64,000 nucleotides of DNA from JABDMH01 sp965223105 (GTDB lineage Bacteria > Bacteroidota > Bacteroidia > Chitinophagales > Saprospiraceae), in the NCBI GenBank assembly GCA_965223105.1, contig OZ244987.1, forward strand, positions 4,216,001 to 4,280,000, given 5' to 3'. Below are positions 39,018-47,666 of this stretch, one piece after another. The notes under the pieces were generated by a model, which was not told the DNA's origin, made no database searches, and saw only the letters and a program-made list of their open reading frames with translations. Position numbers and translations under genes: made by a program. Position 1 is the first letter of the stretch. Every line of letters begins with the position of its first letter.

Positions 39018-39142
39018 TCACTGTTTTTAGGTGTTTAGCAGGCAGTCAGTACTACCCAAATGATGCCATAGGATTCGTTAACAGGTGCACATTTAAGCGA
39101 ACGGAGCCCACGTAGTGGGTGGATACACATGCTATTGAGGTA

Positions 39143-40342
39143 CTATTCACTGGCCATAATCAGGAGAGGAAGATTTTCGAAATCACGATATATCGGGTGC
39201 AATTTTTCGGTATCATAGTGTTTCTCCACATTGACCACCTTTTTAGTGCTGGTCACTACCTCGATGGGCACATGGTCGTATCGGCCATTTTTTAATACCA
39301 CCAGCCTTCCGTAGACATTACGCAGAATGAGGTCAAGGGCCATGGTACCGTAGGCCATCGGAACGATAGAATCTAGGGAATCAGGATCACCACATCTGAC
39401 CAGATAGCCTAATTTCTGGGTAATCGTATTGATACTATGTCCCTGATTATATTTAGGTGAGAGTTCCTTTAGTTTGGCAGATACCATATCTCCTATTCCA
39501 CCCAACTTGGCATGTCCGTAAGCATCCTTTTCGGCACTCTCAAACATCATTTCACCACCCTCGAATATCGCTCCTTCAGACACTAATACAATGGAGTAAT
39601 TGCTTGGATTCTCCATTCGATCTGCCACCATAAGCTCCGTCAAATGCTCTGCGCTAAAAGGATATTCTGGGATGACGCACCGATGTGCAGCTCCTGCCAT
39701 CGTAGGTAACATGGCGGTAAAACCAGCATACCGGCCAAAAACCTCTAAGACCATAAAGCGCTCGTGACTTCCTGCAGAGGTTCGTAAGTTGTTTGTCATA
39801 TTGATGGTACGCGTGACACAGGTACTGAACCCGATGCAGTAATCGGTACCCGGCACATCGTTATCCATCGTTTTTGGAATGGCATTGACCTTAATGCCTT
39901 TCTTAAACAGATGCACAGCATAACTCAAGGTGTCATCACCTCCAATCGCGATGAGGTAGTCGATCCCGATCCACTCCAAGTTCTTGATGACTTCTGGCGT
40001 TAGATCATTGACCTCTTGGTCATAGGTCCCGGTGAGATGTTCGGGTACGCGATCGCGTGTGACTCCACTGGGTCTTGTCCGTGAACTGTGCAGGAAGGTC
40101 CCTCCTGTCCGTGCGGCGCGGTCCACAACACTCTTCGTCAAGTCGATAAAATTGTTGCTGTTGTCAGCCTTTTGATCACGGATCACATCAATAATTCCTC
40201 CCCATCCCCTCCTCAAACCGATGACCCGGTAACCCTCTCGGATCGCTCTTACGGTCACGGCACGAATTGCAGGATTGAGGCCAGGAACATCACCTCCACC
40301 TGTTAAGATTCCAATTACACCTTTCGAAACTGTATTTGCCAT
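39143..40342 (-). CDS. phosphofructokinase, PPi-dependent type
   Basis: This 399-residue protein belongs to the PfkA family and phosphorylates fructose 6-phosphate. Two sequence marks point to pyrophosphate as donor: GGDDT at 134-138 (Asp137 where ATP enzymes have Gly) and PKTMDND at 156-162 (Lys157 where ATP enzymes have Gly). The catalytic Asp is in the same DND segment. PPi enzymes work reversibly in glycolysis and gluconeogenesis. A second, ATP-type PFK gene lies less than 0.6 kb away on the same strand. The donor assignment is by residue pattern, not measured. Confidence 0.88.
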   Translation of the reverse strand: MANTVSKGVIGILTGGGDVPGLNPAIRAVTVRAIREGYRVIGLRRGWGGIIDVIRDQKADNSNNFIDLTKSVVDRAARTGGTFLHSSRTRPSGVTRDRVPEHLTGTYDQEVNDLTPEVIKNLEWIGIDYLIAIGGDDTLSYAVHLFKKGIKVNAIPKTMDNDVPGTDYCIGFSTCVTRTINMTNNLRTSAGSHERFMVLEVFGRYAGFTAMLPTMAGAAHRCVIPEYPFSAEHLTELMVADRMENPSNYSIVLVSEGAIFEGGEMMFESAEKDAYGHAKLGGIGDMVSAKLKELSPKYNQGHSINTITQKLGYLVRCGDPDSLDSIVPMAYGTMALDLILRNVYGRLVVLKNGRYDHVPIEVVTSTKKVVNVEKHYDTEKLHPIYRDFENLPLLIMASE

Positions 40343-40588
40343 TATTTAAGAAATTTAAGTCAAAGTATTCTTCTGCAGATGGTGGATCAAATCTGGCTCC
40401 ATTAGACCTGCATTTTTGATAGCACTTGGCTCCAAATTGAGATCCAGCCTCCAAATCAGTGCCCTCGACCAATCGAAAAACGACACAAATTAAAAAAAGG
40501 ATCAGCTTACTAAATACTTCATAAATCCTTTGCAAAAGATAATCATTGATATTTATAATCCGATTGAGACCATACTACGCGAAATGAC

Positions 40589-40897
40589 CTAACGCACCTC
40601 CTCCATAATCCACTTTTCATATGCTGAGTTGGCTTCAATCTCGTACTTGACTACGCAGGGGACATCATAAGGATGCTCGGTCTCAACCACCTCAATAATC
40701 TCTCTCCAAAGATGAGATGATGATTTCAATAGACAAGCCCACTCTTGGTCATCACTTAGTGAGCCTTGCCACCAATAGGTAGATTTGATGGGAAATATAT
40801 TGCCGCAGGCGACCAGTCTTTCCTCCAGTAATCTTCGCGTGATCCTATCCGCTTCACCCTGAGATGGGTAAGTAATATAAACACTGATCAGTTTCAT
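40589..40897 (-). CDS. cutA: CutA1 divalent-ion tolerance protein
   Basis: This is a 102-residue CutA1 protein starting at MKLISVYITYPSQGEA. The longer reading from 41017 is rejected because it runs through the PFK gene. Conserved parts are the N-terminal strand, ERLVACGNIFPIKSTYWWQG, and HPYDVPCVVKYEI near the C-terminus. CutA1 forms a ferredoxin-like trimer; it is tied to copper tolerance, but its exact job is unclear. The start is one base after the stop of the PFK gene, so the two genes are translationally coupled. Confidence 0.93.
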   Translation of the reverse strand: MKLISVYITYPSQGEADRITRRLLEERLVACGNIFPIKSTYWWQGSLSDDQEWACLLKSSSHLWREIIEVVETEHPYDVPCVVKYEIEANSAYEKWIMEEVR

Positions 40898-40898
40898 T

Positions 40899-41888
40899 TC
40901 ACATAGACAGCATTTCTGCCATCGATAGCAGCTCCTTTTCGATGGGTTTGGTTTTCTTGGTTGCCTCAGAAAAAGGCACGTACACCACTTCGTTATTGTG
41001 TATTCCACACAAAACATTAGAATTGCCCCTCATCAGGCCTATCACCGCACCATGTCCCATTCGGGTGGCCATAATGCGGTCTTGAGCAGTTGGAGATCCC
41101 CCTCGTTGCAGATGTCCGATCACGGCTATTTTCACCGTATATTCAGGGAAACGATTGGCGACCAGATTGGCGACTTGCTGGCAATTTCCATTTTCGTTTC
41201 CCTCGGCTACAATCACCAGTCCAAACAGTTTCTTTCTCTTCATCATCTTCCGCAGGTCTTCAAACAAGGTTTCAATATCTGTTTTAAGCTCCGGAATCAG
41301 AATTCCGCCTGCTCCTGCTGCAATGCCAGTATACAAAGCAATATACCCCGAGTGTCGACCCATGACTTCTATGAAGAAGAGCCGATCATGCGAATCTGCA
41401 GTATCACGAATTCGATCTACTGCCTCCATAGCCGTATTGACGGCTGTGTCAAAACCGATACTGTAATCAGTCCCAAAAAGATCGTTGTCAATGGTACCGG
41501 CAAGACCCATCATCTTGATACCAAATTCTCTTTCAAATATTCTGGCTCCGGTCAAAGTGCCGTTGCCACCAATGGCCACCACAGCATTAATATCGTGAGC
41601 AACAAGAGTTTCATAAGCTGCCTTCCTTCCCTCCTTTGTCATAAATTGCTCACTCCTTGCTGTCTTTAGGATCGTACCACCCCGATGCATGATATTTGCC
41701 ACATCTCCAGGTTCTAATCGCTTGATCTTACCCTCAATCATACCTTCATACCCTTGGTAGATTCCATACACATGCAGGTCGTTTTGAGCACATGTCCTAA
41801 CCACTGCCCGGATGGCAGCATTCATACCCGGTGCGTCTCCACCAGAGCACATCACTCCTATTCGTTTAATCTTTGCCGTCATTTCCAA
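40899..41888 (-). CDS. pfkA: 6-phosphofructokinase, ATP type
   Basis: This 329-residue protein is the usual bacterial PfkA size. It has the ATP-type Gly131 in AGTIDNDLFGTD and Gly110 in the GGNGT motif. The acid that precedes that glycine in E. coli (GGDGS, a magnesium ligand) is Asn109 here. The catalytic Asp of TIDND and the substrate segments MGRHSGYIAL and GHLQRGG are present. The first 23 nt overlap the sugar-kinase gene; a start at 41882 is equally possible. It forms a tight row with nagK-like and cutA. Confidence 0.92.
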   Translation of the reverse strand: MEMTAKIKRIGVMCSGGDAPGMNAAIRAVVRTCAQNDLHVYGIYQGYEGMIEGKIKRLEPGDVANIMHRGGTILKTARSEQFMTKEGRKAAYETLVAHDINAVVAIGGNGTLTGARIFEREFGIKMMGLAGTIDNDLFGTDYSIGFDTAVNTAMEAVDRIRDTADSHDRLFFIEVMGRHSGYIALYTGIAAGAGGILIPELKTDIETLFEDLRKMMKRKKLFGLVIVAEGNENGNCQQVANLVANRFPEYTVKIAVIGHLQRGGSPTAQDRIMATRMGHGAVIGLMRGNSNVLCGIHNNEVVYVPFSEATKKTKPIEKELLSMAEMLSM

Positions 41889-42747
41889 TCTTCTTTAATG
41901 CTGTGTGGTATTTGATCAGCTGCGGCAATGGCTCCTTCAGAACCAAACCCACTTCACGACCATTGCGTTGTAAAACATCTTCTAATTCGTCACAAAAATA
42001 AAAAGCTATTGAACCCGCAAAATGAATTTTATGATAAGTTTTAAATGGAAGAATATGATGAAACACAAAATCTTCGAAGGCTTTGCAGATCAGCTCTTTG
42101 ACAGCAGGGAGTTGCCGAAATTCCGTAAGAAGTCTTACATAGGAAGCCAACAACTGATTGGGCGCTTCCGATTGCTTGTAGAGCTTTAGAAAGTCGTACC
42201 GGTCTGCTGGAAGGAATTGCCGTAAATGAGTGTGAAGGGCACTTGGTAGTTCATCATAGTAAAAAGCCCTCACGAGCCTGGCACCAATGTCTGATCCACT
42301 GCCTTCATCTCCAAGAGGATATCCAAGGGTGACGCCTTGTTGATCAATGTACTTACCATCGTAGTGGCATATATTGCTTCCCGTACCCAAAATCGCAACA
42401 ACGCCAGGCATGGTTTGGCACAATGCCCTGGCCGCACCCAGTAGATCCGATTGAATATCGATGGATTGACAAAGTATCTTCGATTTGAATGCGGCCTTTA
42501 TCCCTTGCGCTGCACCCCTAAACTTATCACCTGCCCCGTAGTACTTAATGTGTATGCCAATGCGATCATCAATACGGGCTCTTACCTCAGAAACCAAACT
42601 CTGAAGGCGTTCTTCTGATTGTGAGGATGGATTGTAGCCATTGGTCTTAAACCTTAATTCTTGATCATCGGTGATGAATGCCCAGTCAGAAGTAGTCCCT
42701 CCTACATCTCCTATCAATAGTGGTTCACCTGTGTATCTCTCATTCAT
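41866..42747 (-). CDS. BadF/BadG-family kinase, probable N-acetylglucosamine kinase
   Basis: This 293-residue protein has the ASKHA phosphate-1 loop LIGDVGGTTSDWAFI, and ILGTGSNICHYDG and LGDEGSGSDIGARL further on. This is the pattern of BadF/BcrA-type kinases that in Bacteroidota usually act on N-acetylglucosamine from wall recycling. The substrate is inferred from the family. The 3' end overlaps the ATP-type pfkA start by 23 nt, which suggests that sugar phosphorylation and glycolysis are expressed together. Confidence 0.85.
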   Translation of the reverse strand: MNERYTGEPLLIGDVGGTTSDWAFITDDQELRFKTNGYNPSSQSEERLQSLVSEVRARIDDRIGIHIKYYGAGDKFRGAAQGIKAAFKSKILCQSIDIQSDLLGAARALCQTMPGVVAILGTGSNICHYDGKYIDQQGVTLGYPLGDEGSGSDIGARLVRAFYYDELPSALHTHLRQFLPADRYDFLKLYKQSEAPNQLLASYVRLLTEFRQLPAVKELICKAFEDFVFHHILPFKTYHKIHFAGSIAFYFCDELEDVLQRNGREVGLVLKEPLPQLIKYHTALKKIGNDGKD

Positions 42748-42832
42748 TGTTTGTTATGGAATTAGAGTTTTGCGACTCCCTTCAACGGCGAAGAAAGTAA
42801 GACAAAATACGCTGTTGAATGGCAAAATCGAA

Positions 42833-43831
42833 TTATGGCCTAAGATTTGTCCCCAATCTCATGTTACTAAACCCTATGCTAAAGGTGGCATTTTCTGCCT
42901 TCTTGAATGGCACATTCCAACCTCCATCATACTCAATTTTTTGAGGAAAATAATAATCACCTATACGGGTCAATTCAACATTCATCGTGACATCAAATTG
43001 GTAGAGGGTGGGATCATAAGCCAATCTATAACTTCTACCAAGTACCTGAAAATCCCTTTGCGAGAAGTAGGTAGCTAACTCCTTAATCACTGTCTTTTGT
43101 TGCTTACGCTGTTGAAATTCAGGTTTTAGTGATGCTGTAAATACATAGACTGAATCACCGCGATAGTTGCTGCTCCTGATGCTAAACTGGTAATAGTCTC
43201 GCAACTGCTCAGAAAAGATCTCAGTTTTACGACCGATAAATGGAATGGTTGAGCGCATGCCAGGAGTGAATAGTAGTTTTTTGAGTTCAGCGACATGTCC
43301 TTTTTGACTGTCCAAGTCCAGATCGTCACTCATTGTAGGAGGCACACCAAGTCCACAAACGGTATCATGAGTAATAAACAGACGATCATAAAGCTCGGCA
43401 GTATAGTACCTATATTTATCACCACGACCCTTAAATCGACCTTCAATATCTTCCGAAATCACTTCCATATACCGGCAATTGTTATCCACTTTTTGGTGGT
43501 GCTTGGCCAAATATCTTCCCCTGGTTTTTCCATGGCGATTTTGGAATTGCATATCGGTGTCCATTTCAAATGATGCATACCTAAGATTTCGAAAAGCCAA
43601 ATAGAAAGACCGATCGGTTTGTACCAATTCGATAAAATCGCTCACCGAAAATCCAGAACGTGTGGCTCGCACTACCACGGAATCCAAATAGACAATATCT
43701 GCTAGAGGAGGATAATCACTTTGTGAATAAATTTCTGATGAGACGATAAACAACAGACACCATGCGAGGAGAATGAGCTTTCCCAATTTAGACCTATTTT
43801 TACCGTTGATTGACAATCTATTGATCAGCAT
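42833..43831 (-). CDS. secreted protein of unknown function
   Basis: I do not recognise a family. The 332-residue protein has an N-terminal signal peptide (hydrophobic segment at about 18-34, ending SEIYSQ). The rest is mainly beta-sheet with many Tyr, Phe and Arg, and with recurring phrases such as YYFPQKIEYDG near the C-terminus. This fits Bacteroidota outer-membrane-associated proteins with a carboxypeptidase-regulatory-like or porin-like surface part, though that is a guess. There is no T9SS domain. Its start is only 8 bp from the divergent dehydrogenase gene, so its promoter must lie inside that gene or its start is further in. Confidence 0.6.
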   Translation of the reverse strand: MLINRLSINGKNRSKLGKLILLAWCLLFIVSSEIYSQSDYPPLADIVYLDSVVVRATRSGFSVSDFIELVQTDRSFYLAFRNLRYASFEMDTDMQFQNRHGKTRGRYLAKHHQKVDNNCRYMEVISEDIEGRFKGRGDKYRYYTAELYDRLFITHDTVCGLGVPPTMSDDLDLDSQKGHVAELKKLLFTPGMRSTIPFIGRKTEIFSEQLRDYYQFSIRSSNYRGDSVYVFTASLKPEFQQRKQQKTVIKELATYFSQRDFQVLGRSYRLAYDPTLYQFDVTMNVELTRIGDYYFPQKIEYDGGWNVPFKKAENATFSIGFSNMRLGTNLRP

Positions 43832-43839
43832 AGTTCAGC

Positions 43840-44724
43840 ATGAGAAAAGTTGCAGTTGTCGGCGCAGGAACGATGGGCAATGGCATTGCCCATGTCTTCG
43901 CCTTACATGGGTACCCAGTTACTCTAGTCGATACGGCAGAAGAAGCATTAAACAAGGCTTTGACCACTATCAGCAAAAATCTGGATAGGATGGTTCAGAA
44001 AAATAAAATTTCTTCTGAACAAAAGGTGGCCACACTAGTTAGAATTCAGACTACAAAGGACATCGAGCAAGGAGTTGGAGGTTCCAGTCTCGTCATAGAG
44101 GCCATACCTGAGTTCGAGAATTTAAAGGTGCAACTTTTCCAAAATCTGGATCAATGGGCTCCTACGGATGCCATTTTGGCAAGCAATACCTCATCAATCT
44201 CCATAACAAAACTCGCTGCCGCAACCACAAACCCTAAACGAGTGATCGGAATGCATTTCATGAATCCTGTTCCTATCATGCAACTGGTGGAGGTGATTCG
44301 AGGGTATGACACTGATGACTCTACTTGTGCACAGGTCATCTCTATCAGCGAAGATATTGGCAAGACAGCTGTAGAAGTAAACGATTACCCCGGTTTTGTA
44401 TCAAATCGGGTCTTAATGCCTATGATCAACGAGGCAATTTATACTGTGCAGGAAGGGGTGGCTTCAGTGACTGCTGTTGATGAGATCATGCGATTGGGTA
44501 TGGCTCATCCCATGGGCCCTTTACAACTGGCTGATTTTATAGGATTGGATGTATGTTTGGCGATTCTCAAAGTGATGCACCAAGGCTTTGGTCAATCCAA
44601 GTACTCACCTTGTCCCCTATTGATTAAGATGGTAGAGGCTGGACATCAGGGTCGGAAAGCTGGCATTGGATTCTATCGATATGACAAAGGTCAAATGATT
44701 GATCCAGCACCTCAATTTTCCTGA
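43840..44724 (+). CDS. 3-hydroxybutyryl-CoA/3-hydroxyacyl-CoA dehydrogenase
   Basis: This 294-residue enzyme oxidises 3-hydroxyacyl-CoA to 3-ketoacyl-CoA with NAD(P). The N-terminal Rossmann fold has VGAGTMGNGIAHVFALHGY. The catalytic histidine is in HFMNPVPIMQLVEVI, and the C-terminal dimerisation domain has DYPGFVSNRVLMPMINEA. Length and motifs match the single-domain Hbd/PaaH type. It is a lone plus-strand gene between the unknown secreted protein and the two-component genes, so its pathway (fatty acid or butanoate) cannot be told from context. Confidence 0.93.
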   Translation: MRKVAVVGAGTMGNGIAHVFALHGYPVTLVDTAEEALNKALTTISKNLDRMVQKNKISSEQKVATLVRIQTTKDIEQGVGGSSLVIEAIPEFENLKVQLFQNLDQWAPTDAILASNTSSISITKLAAATTNPKRVIGMHFMNPVPIMQLVEVIRGYDTDDSTCAQVISISEDIGKTAVEVNDYPGFVSNRVLMPMINEAIYTVQEGVASVTAVDEIMRLGMAHPMGPLQLADFIGLDVCLAILKVMHQGFGQSKYSPCPLLIKMVEAGHQGRKAGIGFYRYDKGQMIDPAPQFS

Positions 44725-44736
44725 GGGTACAGATCA

Positions 44737-45783
44737 TCAGACTTTGGCGAGGGTAAATCCAAAGGTCGAACCCAGGCCCGGTGAACTTCTGGCATTTACC
44801 GTTTGGTTGTGTGCTTCGATGATATGCTTGACAATTGATAATCCCAAGCCTGAGCCACCAGCCTCGCGAGAGCGACTCTTGTCAACTCTATAGAATCGAT
44901 CAAACAAATGGTTAAGGTGTTTCTCCTCAATCCCAATCCCGTTATCAGCCACCTCCACCAGTACGTTTTTGTCCATATCATAGAAGCTGACTTTGGTAGC
45001 ACCTCCCGGACGACCATATTTAATGGAATTAAGAATCAGGTTTTCCAAAACCTGGCGGATGTATTCCCGGTCTCCATTCACCATGTAACCCTGATCTGCA
45101 CCCTCTTTGAAGATAAGATCGATCTCCCTTTGGGTAGCACTCAATTCTAAAGCCTCGAACACTTCCCTGGCTAACTCCTTGATATCAAAGGTTTGAATAT
45201 CCAGCATCAACTGACCGGATTCAAGTTTGGAAATGGTTTCGAGATCATCAACAATCGTAATGAGCCTATCTACATTCTTAGCTGTTCGATTGAGATACTT
45301 TTTATTAATTTTTTCGTCATAAAGCGCCCCATCTATCAGTGTATGTACATAGCCCTGGATATTAAAAATGGGGGTCTTCAGCTCATGAGATACGTTACCC
45401 AAAAACTCTCTACGATAATTTTCCAATGACTTCAGCTGATCTATCTCTTTTCGTTGGTCTGCGGCCCAGTCGGCAACATCTTGTTCAACATCTTCAATAA
45501 TACGTTCATCGCTTGCCACCTTTTTTTGTTTGACCAAAGGATCCAACTTAAGTCGATGAATATTTTTATAAATCAATTTGATTTTCCGGAAAATATATTT
45601 CTTTAAAAAAAATAAATTCACCACATATGAAATGCCAATCAGGGCGACCAATATCACCAGAAATTGCCAATACCTTACTGCAGATAAAAATTGGGTGATT
45701 AGAAAGTGGGTTAGTGAAAATACGACACCAATGACCACAGCAGAATAAATCGCGATCTGCCGCGGTGTAAGATTCTTAAACAT
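44737..45783 (-). CDS. sensor histidine kinase (PhoR-like)
   Basis: This 348-residue kinase has two membrane segments near the N-terminus (about 10-30 and 40-60) with almost no periplasmic loop. Then come a linker helix and the HisKA motif EFLGNVSHELKTP with His133. The ATPase has N-box LENLILNSIKYG, G1 VADNGIGI, F-box LFDRFYRVD and G2 GGSGLGLSIV. With so little outside, it probably senses through a partner or the membrane. The response regulator gene ends 2 bp upstream, a classic operon pair. Confidence 0.93.
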   Translation of the reverse strand: MFKNLTPRQIAIYSAVVIGVVFSLTHFLITQFLSAVRYWQFLVILVALIGISYVVNLFFLKKYIFRKIKLIYKNIHRLKLDPLVKQKKVASDERIIEDVEQDVADWAADQRKEIDQLKSLENYRREFLGNVSHELKTPIFNIQGYVHTLIDGALYDEKINKKYLNRTAKNVDRLITIVDDLETISKLESGQLMLDIQTFDIKELAREVFEALELSATQREIDLIFKEGADQGYMVNGDREYIRQVLENLILNSIKYGRPGGATKVSFYDMDKNVLVEVADNGIGIEEKHLNHLFDRFYRVDKSRSREAGGSGLGLSIVKHIIEAHNQTVNARSSPGLGSTFGFTLAKV

Positions 45784-45785
45784 TC

Positions 45786-46463
45786 CTAAGCCTCAATTTT
45801 ATAACCGACACCCTTCAAAGTCTTGATAAACTTGTCACCAATTTTCTCTCGTATTCGTCTGATATGAACATCAATTGTACGTTCACCAACAATAATTTCA
45901 CCCCCCCACACTTTGCGAAAAATCTCTTGCCTGGAAAAGACCTTACCGGGTGTCGACATCAGTAAGTCAATGATCTGGAATTCCTTTTTTGCCAATTCAA
46001 TGCTCTTGCCCTTCAATCTCACCTCAAATTTATCACGATCTAGAGCGAGGTCGCCCAATTCTACCGTATTTGATCTCTCCTTATCAGCTCTTCTTGTCCT
46101 TCTTAAAAGTGCATCTATTCTGCTTTTTAGCACCCTCGGCTTAATGGGTTTGACAATGAAATCATCCCCTCCACGATCCAGAGCAGCCACCTGGGTGTAA
46201 TCTTCACCACGGGCAGTTAAGAAAGCTATGATGGTACCGTTTAAAGATTCATCGTCCCTGAGTCGCTGACATACTTCGATGCCATCCATATCGGGCATCA
46301 TTACATCAAGTAGAACCAAGTCAGGCAAGAAAGTCTTGGCCTTCTCAATACCGGCAGTACCATTAATTGCACTAACCACCTCATACCCTTCCTTTTCCAG
46401 ATTGTAAGTAATAAAATCTAAGACATCTTGCTCATCATCTATAACTAGTACCTTCGTATCCAT
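45786..46463 (-). CDS. OmpR/PhoB-family response regulator
   Basis: This 225-residue regulator has a receiver domain with phospho-acceptor Asp53 (LLDVMMPDMDG), acid pair DDE at 9-11 and Lys in VKPIKP. A winged-helix DNA-binding domain (about 130-223) carries RTIDVHIRRIREKIG. It is the partner of the kinase encoded 2 bp downstream. Target genes are unknown; the PhoB-like shape suggests phosphate or envelope control, but no pho box was searched for. Confidence 0.94.
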   Translation of the reverse strand: MDTKVLVIDDEQDVLDFITYNLEKEGYEVVSAINGTAGIEKAKTFLPDLVLLDVMMPDMDGIEVCQRLRDDESLNGTIIAFLTARGEDYTQVAALDRGGDDFIVKPIKPRVLKSRIDALLRRTRRADKERSNTVELGDLALDRDKFEVRLKGKSIELAKKEFQIIDLLMSTPGKVFSRQEIFRKVWGGEIIVGERTIDVHIRRIREKIGDKFIKTLKGVGYKIEA

Positions 46464-46483
46464 ATGTCGTGCACTTAATAAAT

Positions 46484-46846
46484 CTATTTAATCAAAGGAT
46501 TGTTTTCCTCCGATTCAAAATCAATATTTCTTTCCAAGTAATCAACCCGATCCAAAATTTTTTGCAGGATTGAATCCGCTCTAATCGGGTCTTCAAAAAT
46601 GCGCTCAATATTGTACTCTAATTCTTCCTTACTGATATTATACTTGGTCAATAACTGTCGACTGTAAACTGTCGCCATACTATCCTTCACATCACCGTAG
46701 GTATCTGCAAAGGCAGCCTGGAGCACAAATGCATCAGTTAATATATTTACCATTAACGAATCTTCGAAGTGGCGAATCTCATCTACCGGATCGGCCAGTT
46801 CACACGCCAGTAAAAAGGAAGCCAAAAGTATCCCAACCAAGGTCAT
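46484..46846 (-). CDS. DUF4296 lipoprotein
   Basis: A small protein of about 120 residues when started at MTLVGILLASFLLAC; the open frame begins at 46891. The lipobox LLAC gives a lipid anchor. The helical rest (DSLMVNILTDAFVLQAAFAD and YNISKEELEYNIERIF) matches the DUF4296 family found only in Bacteroidota. Function unknown. It lies 20 bp upstream of the response regulator on the same strand and may be in the same operon. Confidence 0.75.
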   Translation of the reverse strand: MTLVGILLASFLLACELADPVDEIRHFEDSLMVNILTDAFVLQAAFADTYGDVKDSMATVYSRQLLTKYNISKEELEYNIERIFEDPIRADSILQKILDRVDYLERNIDFESEENNPLIK

Positions 46847-46995
46847 GATAATGCTTGTTTTAGAGATCCAGCAAAGCCTATTTTCTCTCATATTGTTTTC
46901 GAGGAACTGATCACAGTGAAATGAAAGGCTACCAATGCACTAGGCCAGAATCATTACGATTTTTGGAATTGCCTGGACTAGACTCCTGCTAGACA

Positions 46996-47493
46996 TTAAT
47001 GTTGAAACATTTTCGGATAGTAAAAAGCGGTCCTTCGCGAATTGGCATTATTAAACTCATACCATTCATCAATATCACAAGAGATTCTGAACACACCGCA
47101 TGTGGGCACATTCTCCAGAATATCATCAGAAAAATAATTAGCCAAATCTGTCATCCCTGGATTGTGCCCAAAGATATAGGGTGTCTCCACGTAATCGGGC
47201 AACTCCCGTAAGACATCTATCATCATCTGTGGAGAAGCTAAGTAGAGTCTATTATCTGAGATCAGCGCCTTCTTTTTCAGACCAAATGCCTTTCTAAAAG
47301 CCCTTGCTGTCCTTACTGCCCTCACCGCGGGGCTACTCACAAGGAGATCTGCTGGTTGCTCCTTCAAGAGCATCATCGAGGCCATATAGGGCGCATCCCG
47401 TTTACCTCGCGCATTTAGCGGGCGATCTTCATCTGCAAGTGCAGGATTATCCCAACTAGACTTAGCATGACGTACAAAATAGGCCTGTTTCAT
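46996..47493 (-). CDS. SixA-like histidine phosphatase
   Basis: This 165-residue protein has the branch-1 histidine phosphatase motif RHAKSSW (His9), with DEDRPLNARGKRDAP and later IFGHNPGMTDLANYF. Arg and His residues of the active site are present. SixA proteins remove phosphate from phosphohistidine of phosphorelay proteins. The position 5' of a lipoprotein and a two-component pair suits such a role, but this is inference. Confidence 0.9.
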   Translation of the reverse strand: MKQAYFVRHAKSSWDNPALADEDRPLNARGKRDAPYMASMMLLKEQPADLLVSSPAVRAVRTARAFRKAFGLKKKALISDNRLYLASPQMMIDVLRELPDYVETPYIFGHNPGMTDLANYFSDDILENVPTCGVFRISCDIDEWYEFNNANSRRTAFYYPKMFQH

Positions 47494-47666
47494 GCACGCA
47501 AAATTACGAAAAATTAGGTGTTATTTACCTCATCAATTGCATCGCTATCTAGAACAGCTGAAGGGATCAAGGCCGAAACCCACTACAAGACCAGATGGAA
47601 CTCCATGTATCCTGGAGAGCGGAGATCTTTCATTATCACTATATTTACAGGTTTTAGCTTGCTGAA

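Noticed and set aside
39107..39121. Hairpin GCCCACGTAGTGGGT as a terminator between prfB and the PFK gene
   Set aside because: The stem is short and no T-run follows on either strand.
40898..41017. Longer start for cutA at 41017
   Set aside because: The first 40 residues would be a shadow of the PFK gene and have no CutA match; the true start is at 40897.
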